Part shown: piece by piece, positions 33,342 through 45,827 of the stretch
How the letters are laid out: every line of letters starts with the position of its first letter
How positions within the stretch are numbered: the first letter of the stretch is position 1
Source: Ailanthus altissimus
Lineage: Eukaryota > Streptophyta > Magnoliopsida > Sapindales > Simaroubaceae
Length of the DNA stretch: 64,000 nucleotides
Reading direction: 5' to 3'
Assembly (NCBI GenBank): GCA_946807835.1
Contig: OX327704.1
Coordinates: 4,650,001-4,714,000 of the forward strand
Made by a program: the position numbers and the translations under genes
The notes under the pieces: model-generated
Databases searched by the model: none
The model's input: only the letters and a program-made list of their open reading frames with translations
What the model was told of the DNA's origin: nothing

Positions 33342-33800
33342 TGGACCTAAAAGGTAATTTAAAAAAAAAACATAAGCATTGTTATAAATATAATTCACCA
33401 AGAAAATTCTTGAATAATTTGTTGTTGTAATTCATGGAAAACTTACTCAATAAGATGATTGGAAAACTTCTTTTGCAATGATAGTATTCTTTTCTAGATT
33501 TCCAACAATTTCTTTGGACTAAAAAATAATTAAGAAAAAAATTATTCTACCACCAAAAATAAAATAATTGTAGTTACTACATGCTTAGTTAACGGATACA
33601 AAATAAAAAATTTCTAATAAAAGAGAAAAAAGATATTCAATCTTAAGACTAAATTAATTGGTATAATTTTAACTAAATACAAGGTGATATATCTCTATTA
33701 CATTTTCTCATCAACAAGTAAATAAAAATTGCAGCCATTAAAGAAATACCAATCATAGTTAATTTAACTTAAAATATTTATAAATAACTAATAAAAAAAT

Positions 33801-34824
33801 GAGATAAGTACTGATGGACCCCCTTAGTTTAGCCTAATTACCTAAAATAACTATTATTTTCAAAAATATCTTAAAGACCCTCATCTGTTAGTTCCCACTG
33901 TTAGTTTTAACTAACAGTATTTAACACCAACCTAGCTTCATTATATGACGTTGAAATAAAAATAAATATTTAAATATCACGTGTCAAAATATCATTGGTT
34001 TTATATTTAAATAAAATAAAATAAACTAAATAAATAAAAATTAAAAAACTACCACCGTTGCTGAAAAACGACCGCGGCTGGTAGTCGGTGGCAATTTTCT
34101 GCAACAAAAATGATCCTATTTTACTTCATTTGAATCCATTTTTCTTGATCTACACAATGGTAGGGTTATTTCTGTCAAAAAAGACTAGAAAATAACCAAA
34201 TGGCCGCCGCCCCTCACCACCAAATTTGGTTGTATTTCAGTCATTTTCTTGCAGAACCCCACTATTGTGTAGATCAAGAAAATAGAGTCCAATGATATAA
34301 AATATGATCATTTTTGTTGTAGAAAAATGGTTGCCGAAAAATAGCCGGTGGCCGACAGTCGTTTTGCAGCGATGGTGGTAGTTTTTTTAATTATTATTTA
34401 TTAGTTTATTTTATTTAATTTAAATATAAACCAATAACTTTTTGACACGTGTCTATAGTAATTAATTACTTTGTGACACATGTCAAACTAACAAATAAAT
34501 CTACTTTAAATAATTATTAATTAATTAATTAATTTTATTTAGTTTAAATATAAACCAATAACATGTTGACACGTGTCCAAACTAACTAATCACTTTGTGA
34601 CACATGTCCTTTTATTAAATGACACATGTCAAATTAATAAATAAATCTACTTTTAATGTACACTTACAATAAGGGGTAAAACTGTAAGTTATATCAAATT
34701 TTATAAGATTCTGTCAAAATTAATTGAGAAAACTAACAGATGTGGATCTCTAAAGTATTTTTAAGAATAAGAGAGTGTTTTAGATAATTAGGTCAAACTA
34801 AGTGGGTCCATCAATACTTATCCT
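33801..34824. mobile_element. Foldback / Mutator-like element, 1024 bp
   Basis: Left end GAGATAAGTACTGATGGACC and right end (reverse complement) AGGATAAGTATTGATGGACC. Pairing continues through TTAGTTT.ACCTAATTA, TCTGTTAGTT, AAAAACTACCACC, CAACAAAAATGATC and TTCTTGATCTACACAAT, so almost the whole element folds back on itself around about 34170-34235. Flanked by TAAAAAAAT (33792-33800) and TAAAAAAAA (34825-34833), 8 of 9. G-starting ends, long arms and a 9-bp duplication point to Mutator-type transposition. No transposase frame. It lies between two pieces of a CACTA ORF. Confidence 0.8.
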
Positions 34825-34833
34825 TAAAAAAAA

Positions 34834-35169
34834 TTCTCATAAAAAATAGAAAGATTCACCTAAAGACACTAATAGTTAACAAAATCTCGTTGTCAATCTT
34901 TTAAATAAACTTTAACAAAATTCCTCATATCAAAATTGTAATAATGCTAGCCTAGATTTTTTTCTCATTTAAGAAAAAGAAAATCATGTAGCCTAACATT
35001 TACATTCTTATCCTGAGATTACAATTAGAAAAGGTTATAATTAAATATTACCTAATGATATTAGATGGAACAAAATTAGTAATTGCATAATTTCTTTATA
35101 CTAACTTGATTCAAGGCCAAATTAAGCACAAGAGTAGATAAATTGGGAAGCTAAGATCTAACTTCTTTT
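34834..35169. other. Non-coding AT-rich stretch inside the CACTA remnant
   Basis: No conserved coding block is seen; it probably represents intron or untranslated sequence of the second CACTA gene. Confidence 0.35.
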
Positions 35170-36560
35170 ACTTCTTCTCTTAGTTGAGCCGAATTTGCCT
35201 TACTAAACATTGAAGCCTCCACTTTTGAAGATGTTGCTCTAAATCAAAGTGCTTTAACATATCCTGAACAATTAGGTCCAATAACTTTTGCTACTTCATC
35301 ATTTCTTATAGCTAAAACATTATCTATGTGTAGCATGTTAGAAACTTCTCTGATTTTATTTCAAAAATTATAAAATCAAGTTACTGCACCGTAAATAAAT
35401 TTAAATTACAACTAAACATATCTACAATAAATTGAGATTAATTGTCATACGATTTTCTCTCCAACAAATTCATTAATTGGTTGCCCATCTTTACGAGTAT
35501 GTCAAGCAATCCAAACATCGACTTTAGTTACATTTTCTAGATTTGCAGTTGCTTCTCTAAATATAGCATTAAAAATAAAGTCTAATAAAAATCAAAATTA
35601 ATAAAATAGAAATAACATCAATACCTAAAAAAATTGTAATTTTTTTCTTACCATTTCTTCTTCCTTTCTTGCATATCCTTTGCAACTTAGCATATGGGCT
35701 AGAGTATTATTTACTTATATTTTTCTAAATCATTCACTTATTTTCTAAAACTTTAATGCATATACAATGAAGTTAATATTGTTCTCTAAAGAATTTAATG
35801 TATAGACAACTAAGTTAATAAAGAAAAACAAATAAAAGAAAAATAAATTATAGATTTAAGTTGAAAATAATGTAGATAAGGTTACTTCTCTTGCTTGAAA
35901 TTTTGGAGAGAAGCAATATTTTGCCTAATTTTTATTGTTTTCAATATTATTGGCTTCAATAATTGAAGATATCGAGATGAATTTTGTTTTCTAGCCACTT
36001 TCCTTATCTGCCTTTTTAACTAGTTTTTATACTGCCTCCAAGATGTATTTATTGCCCTTAACACATACCACTTACTACATTTATCCAAATTGAATTTTTG
36101 CTAAATAAAAAAATGCAATCAATCAATATAGTTATTTTGTAAAGTTATTGACATCAGGATAAAAAAAATAAATGACAAAAGATCATTAAGTTAAACTATA
36201 TCTAGTGTTTATTAACATGATAAATACAAAACTTGTCTTGGAGTTGAAATCTATTAATTAGGCTCTCTTTTTTCAACTTGTACACCCTTCCATAAGCTAT
36301 CTTTCAAAATAGTAGGTACAAACTCTCAATCATTATAAGTTACCAGCACAAACTACCTCACTAATGTTCCCATAAATTTGCTTAACTTAACTAAAGCTGC
36401 TCCAATAGGTTGACCTCTCTCATTCTACTTAAGACCAAAATCTCTAGCTTTCTTGATAGCATTATAATCTATTCGATTTGGATCTCTTCTCTTTCTTTTG
36501 TTCAGTGCATTTTCTTTTGCATTTGATGCTTCAATGTCTGATATAGCCATATTCTATCCT
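35170..36560 (-). pseudogene. CACTA second ORF (Transposase_24 / TNPA-like), main part
   Basis: Reading the minus strand from 36553: MAISDIEASNAKENALNKRK, then GQPIGAALVKLSKFMGTLVR (about 36410), VP.ILKDSLW, then around 36090-35950 a KWYVLRAINTSWRQYKN block, at about 35580-35460 VDVWIA and HTRKDGQPIN, and at about 35330-35180 AKVIGPNCSGYVKAL. These blocks in this order define the plant Transposase_24 family, the second protein of CACTA elements, thought to bind sub-terminal repeats. Interrupted by stops and probably by introns. Confidence 0.75.
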
Positions 36561-37059
36561 AATAAGAAAATAATTGAAGGAAATAGAGATATTACTTATA
36601 TATTCTATAATCCTATAAGTGTATAAAGCATGTCAAAATTCGAGCAATTGATTCAACTCACTATAAACAAACTATATATAAAACAACATTAATTAAGCAA
36701 AATAACAATTATTTACTATATAAAGAAAGTAACAATATTTTCAAAATGAATATAATTTAAAATAAATATAAAGACACAACATATAAAACAAACTTAATTG
36801 TTTTTTTTTTTTCATTTTCAAATAAAACATACAAAAACAAATGGTACATATAAGTAACACATAATTAAATAAATTACCTTATCATTTTATTAAGAGTTCA
36901 AATTAGACTTGCATGCTCTCACAATTTCCTCGCCTGTACCGTTAATCTTTATAAGTCAAATTGTAGTCAAGTTTAGATACATCTAATGGTATATACGTTG
37001 TATAAACATTCTCTTCAAACTTTTTTAGGTCATGGAACCCTTTTAGGAGCGCTTTTAAA

Positions 37060-38112
37060 ATGACATACCAATTATAGGTATCACCATCCCTAGAATAAAA
37101 CATTTGCTTGGCTTGTGAAGCTAGGATAAAAGGGTCTCTACCAATCTAATTAGTTGGTAGAGGTTCACTAATGGAAAACCATAATTAACTTTTACTACAT
37201 TAGTACAATTTGTGCAATCACATTAAATATCAGAACTTAGAATGCACAATAATCTAACACATAAATTTCTTTTATGACCCATTAATAAATTATTTTAATA
37301 ATTCAGGTGTTTTCTCTAACATTGGCATTCCAAACTATTTCAGCTTCAAGAGAGACCACTATCTTGTGTAGACTTCTCGATGTCCTTGTATGAAAATGAA
37401 TTCCAATGATAAGATAATTAGAATATGACATTATTTGTGTCATTGAGTCGAATGCAAGCCATTTCAATGTGTTTGAAACACTAGAATTGCTACTTTCAGC
37501 AACCACCTGACACTTAAATAAAACATGCCTATAAATGTCAATTGTAAATTAATTAAAAAATAAAATACAACATTACTCAACTTTATTGGAAAGCCACATG
37601 ACAAAAGATGATGCGTGCATCTTATGTAACAAAGATGGCTTATTTATCAAACTTGAATCCAAGTACTTCAGCTCCTCAAGATGTAATCTGTTGATAATGT
37701 CAATAGTTAAGAGTATGATTACGTATATTACCACATAGATTTATATGTTATCCTCTAATTTCATTACACTTACCCTATATGGATCAATTTCTGCACTATT
37801 AAACAAAATATATTGATGAGAAATCCTTAATATATCTAAAGACATGTTCATGGACATCCCTTTAAAAATAAGGTGCTCATCTACTATGGTGTCATCTTCA
37901 TAATCCTCATTTCTATATGGACAATTATCAATATTTGCTACTTGTAGCATGTAATTGCCACAAAATTGCATGCAATCTTCAACCAAATAACATTTTACTA
38001 TGCATCCTTCTAGCCTTGCACGAGTTCTAACGTATCCTTTTAAAACTTTCGTAAACCACATGATGCCAACGGCTGCCTTGTGATAAATGGATAGGCATGC
38101 AATAAAGCCCAC
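37060..38112 (-). pseudogene. CACTA TNP2-type transposase, C-terminal half
   Basis: The frame 38112-37741 reads FTKVLKGYVRTRARLEGCIV, then YLVEDCMQFC and LRISHQYILFNSAEIDPYR, the DUF4218 region of TNP2-type proteins (Y...LK.YVRNRA.PEG...E.Y...E...FC). Downstream, 37506-37303 has LKWLAFDSMTQIMSYSNYLI and HFHTRT, and near 37160-37080 DPFILASQAKQMFYSRD, the DUF4216 region. The DDE-bearing N-terminal half is missing upstream of 38150. Confidence 0.8.
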
Positions 38113-38150
38113 TTGATCGTTTAGTCACTGTAGTATTGAGCTGTGAATGT

Positions 38151-39080
38151 GAAGAGTCTGCCTGTGAAAAGCATATTGCACTTTGCTCCACCTTTAAACT
38201 AAAAATAAATAATATTATTTTATGATTTATCACAATTTTCAATCTTTTCCACTGATGTAAAATTCGTGATGCAATGGCTTGTGATTGCGTTCACAAACCT
38301 TGTATTTGCTTGTTGGGTTATCGATGATCGCAGCAATTACATTTTCTAATTGATGTCGTATTATTTTTGTTATCTAATTATGAGAAGGAATCAAGAATTT
38401 GGACTTGGCTTAAAGTTGATTTAACTTTCTTGCCATGCGTCTGAGTCGTGCTATCAGTTTCAAAAGGAAATTGATAAAATAAAACACCCAATCACTTCAC
38501 CGCAATCCAATCATTGCTTAAACAAATGAATTTGTCACTTAAAATAAACAACCACGATACAACGAAATAAAGCAATTCAGCTATCGCTGGATACTGGGTT
38601 ACAAAGCATAGCTTTGCAAATGTTCCTTTTAACACTACAAAATTAAACGTATCTTTTAGATTCTTGGACCGTCAAATTAATTTAGTCTTTGACCTCCGTT
38701 TATTGGCCTTGCTTATTCAAAGAAATTGACAATTTTAAATATACCTGAAGTGACACGAAGACTACCTACAAGAGACTATTAAGCAATCTGGAATATACTG
38801 TGAATGAAATAATGCAGAATCTATTCAAGATTTAATCTTCTTGCAGGCCATGATTTTTTTTTTTCTAAAAGAAAAATATAACATGTGGAAGTCAAAGAGG
38901 CTTTAAAACTTATACATTGAACTTCTAGTTCTAATTCTGGCATTGGTAGTTGACCAAATTTTGTCTTTGTCATTTATTTTATTTTCTGTTGGAGATGTTT
39001 TTTTCTCCCTTTATTTTGGATTTGCATGTTCACTTTACCTGTAATAATGATAATGCATTGTGGAAAACTTCAACCGCAAT
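38151..39080. other. Intergenic stretch
   Basis: No gene or clear element. CACTACAAAATTAAACG at about 38633 looks like a CACTA start on the plus strand, but no partner end was found. Confidence 0.4.
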
Positions 39081-40230
39081 TAGGGATGGTATAAATATCC
39101 GTAAACTCGTAAATTTGTTAAACTTTATCTATATTGAAAAAGATTTGACAAGATTTAAAACGAGTTTAGTATGGATTTAATATATAAAATAAAAATTCGC
39201 AGCAATATCCGTTGCAGGTATCTGCATATCTATAAATATTATTATTTTATTTTTTTAGAAAAAAATAATTTTTTTAGAAAAAAATAATTTTTTTAATAAT
39301 TTAAATTAAAACTTAAAACTTAACACTAATTTTATTTTATTACTTATTTTCTTTTCTAAGATTAAACATTTAATTTTTTTCTACTCTGTAGTCATCTTTT
39401 TCACTATAGCAAATTTTAAATTTCTATTCTTTCATCTTTTTTTTAAACTTACAACTCAAACATGGTGAATTTAGTCTTTGTTTATTTGGTGATTTTTTAT
39501 TTTTTTTATTTTCTTAAAGCAAATCATAACCATTTTTTTTTTTTAAGAACAAAATTCTTAAAAGTTTAAACACCAACTTATATTCATCTACAAATAAAAA
39601 TATGTCTGATTCAAAATCAAACCATCTCATAATTTCTCATCCTAACAAAAAGAACAACCCAACTCCAACACTCATTAGTAGAAAATGAACCTGATGATAT
39701 TAACAAGTTATTACATAAAATGATTTGATTATTTTTATAATGTTATCATTAATTTTTAATACTTTGATATTAAATAGATGGAGGTTGGTAACAATTCATT
39801 ATTTTCAACAAGTAATGAAAGCTCCATGCTAGTGATGCAAATAATTTTTAACAATGGAAGTCGAGATAGATTCAAACTGAACACCAACGACACTTCAAGA
39901 AGTTATAAATAATATGGGTAAAATTGCTATATTTTGATTGATAATATTTTTAAATTAATAATATGATTATGAACTTACAATTACTATATTTTATAAATTT
40001 TTATTTAAATTAAGGTTATTATTTTATTTTTTATTATATTTTAAAACCTGTTTAAAATTCACGAATAATCTATTGCGGGTTTGAAAATGAGTACAAACTC
40101 GTTAAAGTGGATTTAGTAATGAAACTCTAAACCCGAAAACGATTTAGGAAATATTTGGTATTTCATTTTTAAGTGGATACGATATGGGTTTAGGAGTATC
40201 TATCCCAAACTCAATCCGCTGCCATCCCTA
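39081..40230. mobile_element. hAT-like non-autonomous element, 1.15 kb
   Basis: TAGGGATGG at the left and CCATCCCTA at the right form a perfect 9-bp terminal inverted repeat. Beyond it, ATCCG/CGGAT and ACTCG/CGAGT strings recur in opposite orientation. Flanking 8-mers ACCGCAAT and GTCACAAC agree at 4 of 8 sites and differ only by transitions, so the duplication is decayed or absent. No transposase. Same terminal type as the element at 5216-7022. Confidence 0.6.
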
Positions 40231-40739
40231 GTCACAACTATTGAAATCTCTCTTTTTTATTTACTATACAACATACATATTGATTTACAAGTGAATCTAT
40301 TGGCAAAGTGGCTTATATAATTTTACTATAAAAATATCTCATGATGTAAATCCTGTTCTGTTTTGGCAAAATGGTTCTAAAGAGAAGAAAGGGTTTTGTT
40401 TGTTGATCAAAATGGCCTTTTGAACCTATTAAATTATTCTGAAAAATATGGATATTACAAAACCTTTCTTGGTCATGCTCTCAAGTCTTTCATCAAATTA
40501 CATTTGTCAAATTAAGCCAATGAAAAATAACTTTGGTAAAAACTTAAATTAAAAATAACAGAGGTTTTGCTAATTTCTTGTAATTAATTAAAATAATATT
40601 ACTTCAACTTTTAATAACAAATATCACATTTTGTATATAGTTTTTAAACAAAAACTTATACTATTTTTGTGTAGGAAAGACTTTTTCTTTTACCTTAAAG
40701 TATGAATAAAAATTATAAAAATAAAGGGAACTTACTTGA
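40231..40739. other. Intergenic stretch
   Basis: AT-rich, no frame, RNA gene or repeat end recognised. It adjoins the left boundary of EPRV2 and may contain unrecognised viral leader sequence. Confidence 0.35.
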
Positions 40740-40748
40740 AAGCAAGAA

Positions 40749-40761
40749 CTTTTTTTATTAG
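40749..40761 (-). terminator. EPRV2 poly(A) signal
   Basis: CTAATAAAAAAAG on the minus strand, about 95 bp downstream of the TATA box, consistent with the short promoter-to-poly(A) distance of pararetroviruses. Confidence 0.4.
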
Positions 40762-40850
40762 CCAAACTTTGCAGACTGCAAGATTTTGAGAGCAAACTTT
40801 TTTTTTGTAGTGTTTTCTTTCTCATGCTTGTTAAAAGAAGCTTACAAGGC

Positions 40851-40858
40851 TTTTTATA
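40851..40858 (-). promoter_or_regulatory. EPRV2 pregenomic TATA box
   Basis: TTATAAAAAGCCTTGTAAGC on the minus strand, downstream of the RNase H and 3' regions, where a caulimovirid pregenomic promoter belongs. Confidence 0.45.
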
Positions 40859-40859
40859 A

Positions 40860-42540
40860 CTTAAACTTTTCCTATTACAACTAAAACTATTAATTGTTAC
40901 AATAAATTTAATTTAATCTTCTAACTTTCAACTAACTTTATTTATATTTTACCTACAAATCTTCTTTTAACTTTTTTTTAAGTTATTTGGCTTCTTTTGG
41001 CTTCTACTGGCTTCTTTAAACTTTTTGACTTCTTACTGTGTTGTATTGAGATTATAGTGTGTTTCGGCATCTATTTCGTAATCATTAGAATAATCTTTAA
41101 TACACTATTGCTTCAACTTTTTTCATTCTTGGATCTTTGAAAGATAACAATCTGTGTTTACGCTAAGATAGATGCAAGGTATTAGATATCACATGTATTG
41201 TTCATTTGAGGTTCGTAGAAAAATTGACATATAAGGTTTCTGTCTAACGAGCCTTGGTCTTATGGAATTAATACAATCAAAATACTTCAGAGTTCTATAT
41301 CTTTATATATATTAAAATGAGAAGTTTATAAGCTTCGGGTCTGATATTTCAGTTACAAACTCCATTGCTTGATTGTAATGTATAATAGCAATGTAATGGT
41401 AGGCAAGGATGATCATAGGTTGTTTATCATACCTGGTTGTCTATTCACAAGGTATTGTATCTATGTTAAGAACAAATCCGTGCTTCTCCCTATATAATCT
41501 TATAGATTGTTGAAGTTTATTTAGTAGAAATTTAATTTTTATAATGCTAGAAGCACTGAGATTGTCCATAATTAAATAATTCTCCAATGCTTATAGCATC
41601 TGCAATGCCTAAGATGATGAACTCCATTGTAAATTTGTCAAGATGAATCTGTATTGTCATGAATTTAACCATATTTGTTTAGAAATGGTCTTTTTTATAG
41701 TTAATTTTGTCATTCATTCTGGTAGTTCCTGAGTTAAGCAAAGAATTTCTTATATTTTTATAAATATTTTTATGGTTTTTTTCTTCAACTAGCCCTAGAA
41801 TATTCTACTGAATATCCGATGGAGTTGCTTCTAGTCTTTTCTACAATTTCTGGAACTATTTTTGCAGATAGTCTAATTCTTTTAATCTATGAAATTACTT
41901 TTCTGTTTCTATTTTTCTATGCTACAATAGGAATTATCCTCTACTTACTTATCTTCATGCTTTGATAATTGTGGCTTTTGTTCTAATTCAACTTTTTCTA
42001 CTTGTATAGTATATAACTGTTCGCCAAACACTTTTCTTTCTAGATGATGATTAGCTTCATTAAAGTTTCTAAAATGATTTAAAAATGCTAAAATTTGATT
42101 CTTACTATATAAGAGATTGTTAAAGATTAATATCGGTTCTTCTCCTACTTTATTATCTAGAAACAAATTAAAGGCTTTTCTGCTTCACTATAACTATAAA
42201 AACCTTTATATAAGGGGTCTTGAAATCCATCAATTTGACAAAATATCTCTTGCCAAGTTGAATAAATTCCAATTTTTCTTCATTTAAAAACTATATAATA
42301 AGAAAATCAATTCTTTTTCTGCAAAAAAAGTAGCTCGGAGCATTTAGTGAATCTACAAAACTTTTTTTTATCAATTTTAAAATACCAAATATTATTTAAT
42401 AAAGTTTTTTGTTCTTCACTAAGACTATACTTAACTTGTATTAAAGGGTCAAATGGGATACCGAGACAACTACTTAAATTGAAATATCTAAAATTATACT
42501 TTTGTATGCTAATGCTTTTCATTCCTATAAAAGAAATAAC
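40860..42540 (-). pseudogene. EPRV2 region downstream of RNase H
   Basis: About 1.6 kb between RNase H and the promoter. Open pieces at 42522-42307 and 42166-41945 lie on the minus strand; the latter is rich in Asn/Glu/Lys (LERKVFGEQLYTIQVEKVEL). Tungroviruses have an extra ORF here, but no similarity that would name a protein is visible. TGGCTTCT units are repeated at about 40990-41020. Confidence 0.4.
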
Positions 42541-42545
42541 AACAA

Positions 42546-43020
42546 GTTATTAATCTAGAAAGAATATCAGCTAAATTATTATCTTTTCCTAAAATACGTT
42601 CAAAATTTGCTTTATAACCCCTTCCTGATATTACTTCTAAGAAATATATCTATCTCTTACTTATAAACGAATTTTTCTTTACAAAGTTTTTCTTTTGAGA
42701 CTTTTTTTTTTAGAATTTGATTATATTATTACAATCTATTCTAACTATATATAAAAAAAATCATTTTGGATATATAAATGAAAAGAATTTAAAGAGCTTA
42801 TAATTCTTAGAAATTTTAATTCTGTACTTGATTTTTTTCCCCTTCAATTTCAATAAACTTTCCACTAGTATATATAACTATTTCCTCTCTCTCTTTTGAG
42901 CTATCTTTTTTTTTTAAAAAAAAAAATTGTAATAAAATTCTGGCCCATCCTTTACTACTTGCACTAGTTTGTATGATTTTGTAATAATTATCTATAGGTA
43001 ATATTAACGGCTTAAGATTT
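42546..43020 (-). pseudogene. EPRV2 RNase H region
   Basis: The final RNase H block DNNLADILSR is read at about 42580-42550 on the minus strand with its Asp kept. Earlier RNase H blocks are scrambled by shifts between 43020 and 42610. Confidence 0.6.
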
Positions 43021-43752
43021 TTAACTATTTATTTTAAATCTTTGTATAAATTTTATATCTTCATTATGAAAATATATTTGTCCACTTTTACTTAATTTAT
43101 TATATAATGGTTTAACTAATATATATAAATTAGGTATAAATTTTCTGCTATAATTTAATAATCTTAGAAAATTTTGAAGTTTTTTAATATCTTCTATTTT
43201 ATCAGGAAATTCTAATACTTTTATTACAATATGAGGTTGTAATTCTACTTTTCCTTTATCTATTATTAATCTTAAAAATTCTATTTTTGGCTTAAATAAT
43301 TCTACTTTCTTTTTAGAAATTACTATTCTATTATGCTTAAAATAATCTAATATTTTATTAATATGTATTGTATGCATGAATTTATTTTGACTATATACAA
43401 GAACATCAATATAGATTATGTAAAAAATTTAAAAATGGCTTTAGTACTCTATCCATTCTTTTTTGAAATATACTTGTGAGGTATTTTTTAATCCTAAAGA
43501 TATTACTAACCATTCAAAATGTCTTTTTAAACAACAAAAAGCTGTCCAAAGAATATATTCTTTATGTAACTAAATTTGCCAAAATCCACTTTTACAATCA
43601 AATTTTGAAAGATATGCAGTTTTTTGTATGCAATTTATTAATTCATCTTTATTAGGGATTTTATAACTATTACCTAAGGTATTATCAGTCAATCTTTTAT
43701 AATTTATAACCATTCTACTTTTTTTTTTTTTGTTCATTATGATTATTAACAA
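43021..43752 (-). pseudogene. EPRV2 reverse transcriptase
   Basis: The piece 43752-43570 reads SRMVINYKRLTDNTLGNSYK, then KFDCKSGFWQI, the fingers and first catalytic Asp region (F-D-x-K-S-G-F). The active-site loop at 43413-43402 reads YIDV where the family has YIDD, so the last catalytic Asp is lost. The thumb and connection piece 43377-43021 has VELQPHIVIKVLEFPDK, LQNFLRLLNYSRKFIPNL and VKPLYNKLS, very typical of badna-like pararetroviruses. Confidence 0.85.
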
Positions 43753-44149
43753 TAAATACTGGACTTCTATGTCTACTTGTGCTTTTTCTAATTACTTATA
43801 GTTCTAGTAATTTATTTATATTCATTTCAAATTCTTTTCTATCTTCTAAGCAACAGGCTAAATCTTGTGTTTTTATTGTTATATGCAGATTTATGATTTC
43901 TATTTTATATTCTTCTTTACTATCCTTTTTTATTGGATTATTGCCTATTATTTTTAATTTTTCTATTTCTTCTCTTCTTTTTTTTTGTCTAATTTCTTTA
44001 GGTTAGTTTTCACATTTTGTACAATTTATATCTTTTTCTATATTTATTATTTCATCTAAATATTTATCTATCTCTTCTTCATATAGTGTTTCTAATTCAT
44101 CTTCTATTTTATTGTCTTCATCTAATAATGAATTAAAAAATTCTATATT

Positions 44150-44540
44150 TATTGGTTTTTCTATAACTGTCATTTTCTTTTCAAAAGGTACTGTATTGGT
44201 TTCATATTTAGGCTATACAAAAGTAGATTTTTTTTAAAGAAATTAACTTTATTAGGAGTCATAATAATACTTCCATTATTTCTTAAAATAAAATTTAATC
44301 CCAGAATAAATTTATATCCACTAGTTTTACAAGTAATGAAGGTTTGTGATCAAGTATGTACTTTTTCATTTACTGACTGGTATATTATTAACACATTCTG
44401 TTATTTGTATTAAGTCATCATTAAATTGTCTAATATTTATAGGTATTTTTAACTTATTCTTATATTGCTTGGGTGCTAAATTTTTATGTATAACACACTT
44501 ATTAGCTCCTATATCTATCATTATTTTTGTTTATACAATT
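44150..44540 (-). pseudogene. EPRV2 aspartic protease region
   Basis: MIDIGANKCVIHKNL at about 44527-44480 on the minus strand fits the pepsin-like retroviral site, with DIGA in place of D(T/S)GA; the catalytic Asp is kept but the adjacent Thr/Ser is Ile. Flanking frames are broken. Confidence 0.65.
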
Positions 44541-44556
44541 TGTTCTTTAAACAACG

Positions 44557-45111
44557 TTATACATCTATATTAATCAATTTACTCCCTGCTCTATTAACTT
44601 TTATATTTGTATCTTGATTATTATCAAAATTATTATAACAAAGATTACAACAAAATGTTTTAGTAATATTATCATGATATCCTATTTCAAAATTTTTATT
44701 ACAATATGAGCAATTTTTACCAAAAAATGAGGTATAAGTTTCTAACATATTTAATTCACATTCTGAATCACTATTACTATTTTTTTATATTTGTTCTTCG
44801 TGATTACTACTGCTTATATAAATATTGTCATTATCAAAAATTTCTTCCATATTATATATTTCTTCTAGGTTTTCTTGTTTTATTATTTATTTTTAAATCA
44901 CAATCAAATAGATTAGCTTTATTTTTATTTTGTGGGATATTGGGTTTAATGTATCCTTTCTTTCCACATAAGTAACATTTACAATTTTTATTTCTTTTAT
45001 AAATTCTTTTTCCTTTTTAAAGGCTTTTTTAACCTTATTTTTATTATCTATGAATTTAAAATTTTTCATTTTGCAAAATTTTTTACTACTTCTTTTCATA
45101 TTGTTTTGCAT
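44557..45111 (-). pseudogene. EPRV2 coat-protein C-terminal zinc-finger region
   Basis: Two Cys-rich blocks on the minus strand. The first (about 44987-44945) begins CKCYLCGKKGYIK, a CXCX2C knuckle whose His and last Cys are replaced. The second (44748-44557) shows CSYCNKNFEIGYHD and then TFCCNLCYNNF. A CCHC-like knuckle followed by a second Cys-rich finger is a known trait of badnavirus coat proteins. A Lys-rich stretch precedes the first block. Confidence 0.65.
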
Positions 45112-45827
45112 GCTTCTTCTGTTTTTTATAACTTTTATTACAAGCTAGAATTGGTACTTCTTACATATCTATACACATTTTACTAAATTGGTGCCTATAT
45201 TTTTCTTCATCACAATATTCTGTATTTCTTCCTTTAACATATTCTATTATAGGTAATAATTATGTTGCATAGTAATTAACTCCTTCTAATCTTTTTGATT
45301 GAAACCAGTTTATTAAATCATTATGTAATTTTTTTCTATTTTTCTTGGCAATTTATTTACGAACTTCATTAATAATTCTTGATCAAAAGGTTTACTTGTT
45401 TGACTCCAATATTTATAAAATAAATTAGCATAGTGATCAAAATATTGTAAATCACATATCTTTAGTTGTTCTAAATTTCTTATGACTTTGATTTGTTTTA
45501 TAACATCATCTTTTTCATCAATTCCTACTCATAATATTAGTTTACTTATTAAATCTATAAAGCTTATTACATTTTAATGTTTTGATTTTATCTATTGGTA
45601 TTTTTATATATGCCATGTTTATTACTATTTCTTCATCTTCTTCTTCTATCTCTGTACTTCCTATCTTCTTGTAATTACTAAATCTTTGTAAAACCTAGTT
45701 ATTTCTATATATATATAACTTGTTTCGAACAATTCTATTATTCTTTCATTTTCTAAAATTGGTAACTTCCATTCTAATCCTTTCATTCATTATGAGTTAA
45801 TTTTTTAGGGACTATCATATCAACATA
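45112..45827 (-). pseudogene. EPRV2 presumed coat-protein core
   Basis: Lies between the movement-protein and zinc-finger regions, where the capsid core belongs. Frames are short and mutated and no diagnostic motif is readable, so the call rests on position. Confidence 0.35.

Larger units (their letters stand above)
27480..38150 (-). mobile_element. CACTA (En/Spm) transposon remnant with nested insertions
   Basis: Minus-strand order: C-terminal part of a TNP2-type transposase (38112 to about 37060), then a second gene of the Transposase_24/TNPA-like type (36560 down to 27480) interrupted by a foldback element (33801-34824) and a complete Copia element (27712-33181). Two genes in this order are the hallmark of plant CACTA elements. 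The transposase N-terminal half is absent, the remaining frames carry stops, and CACTA termini were not located, so this is a dead, truncated copy. Confidence 0.75.

Noticed and set aside
40803..40816. TTTTTTTTGTAGTG as the right end of the minus-strand CACTA element
   Set aside because: It lies between the EPRV2 TATA box and poly(A) signal and has no matching left terminus; poly-T before GTAGTG is easily fortuitous.
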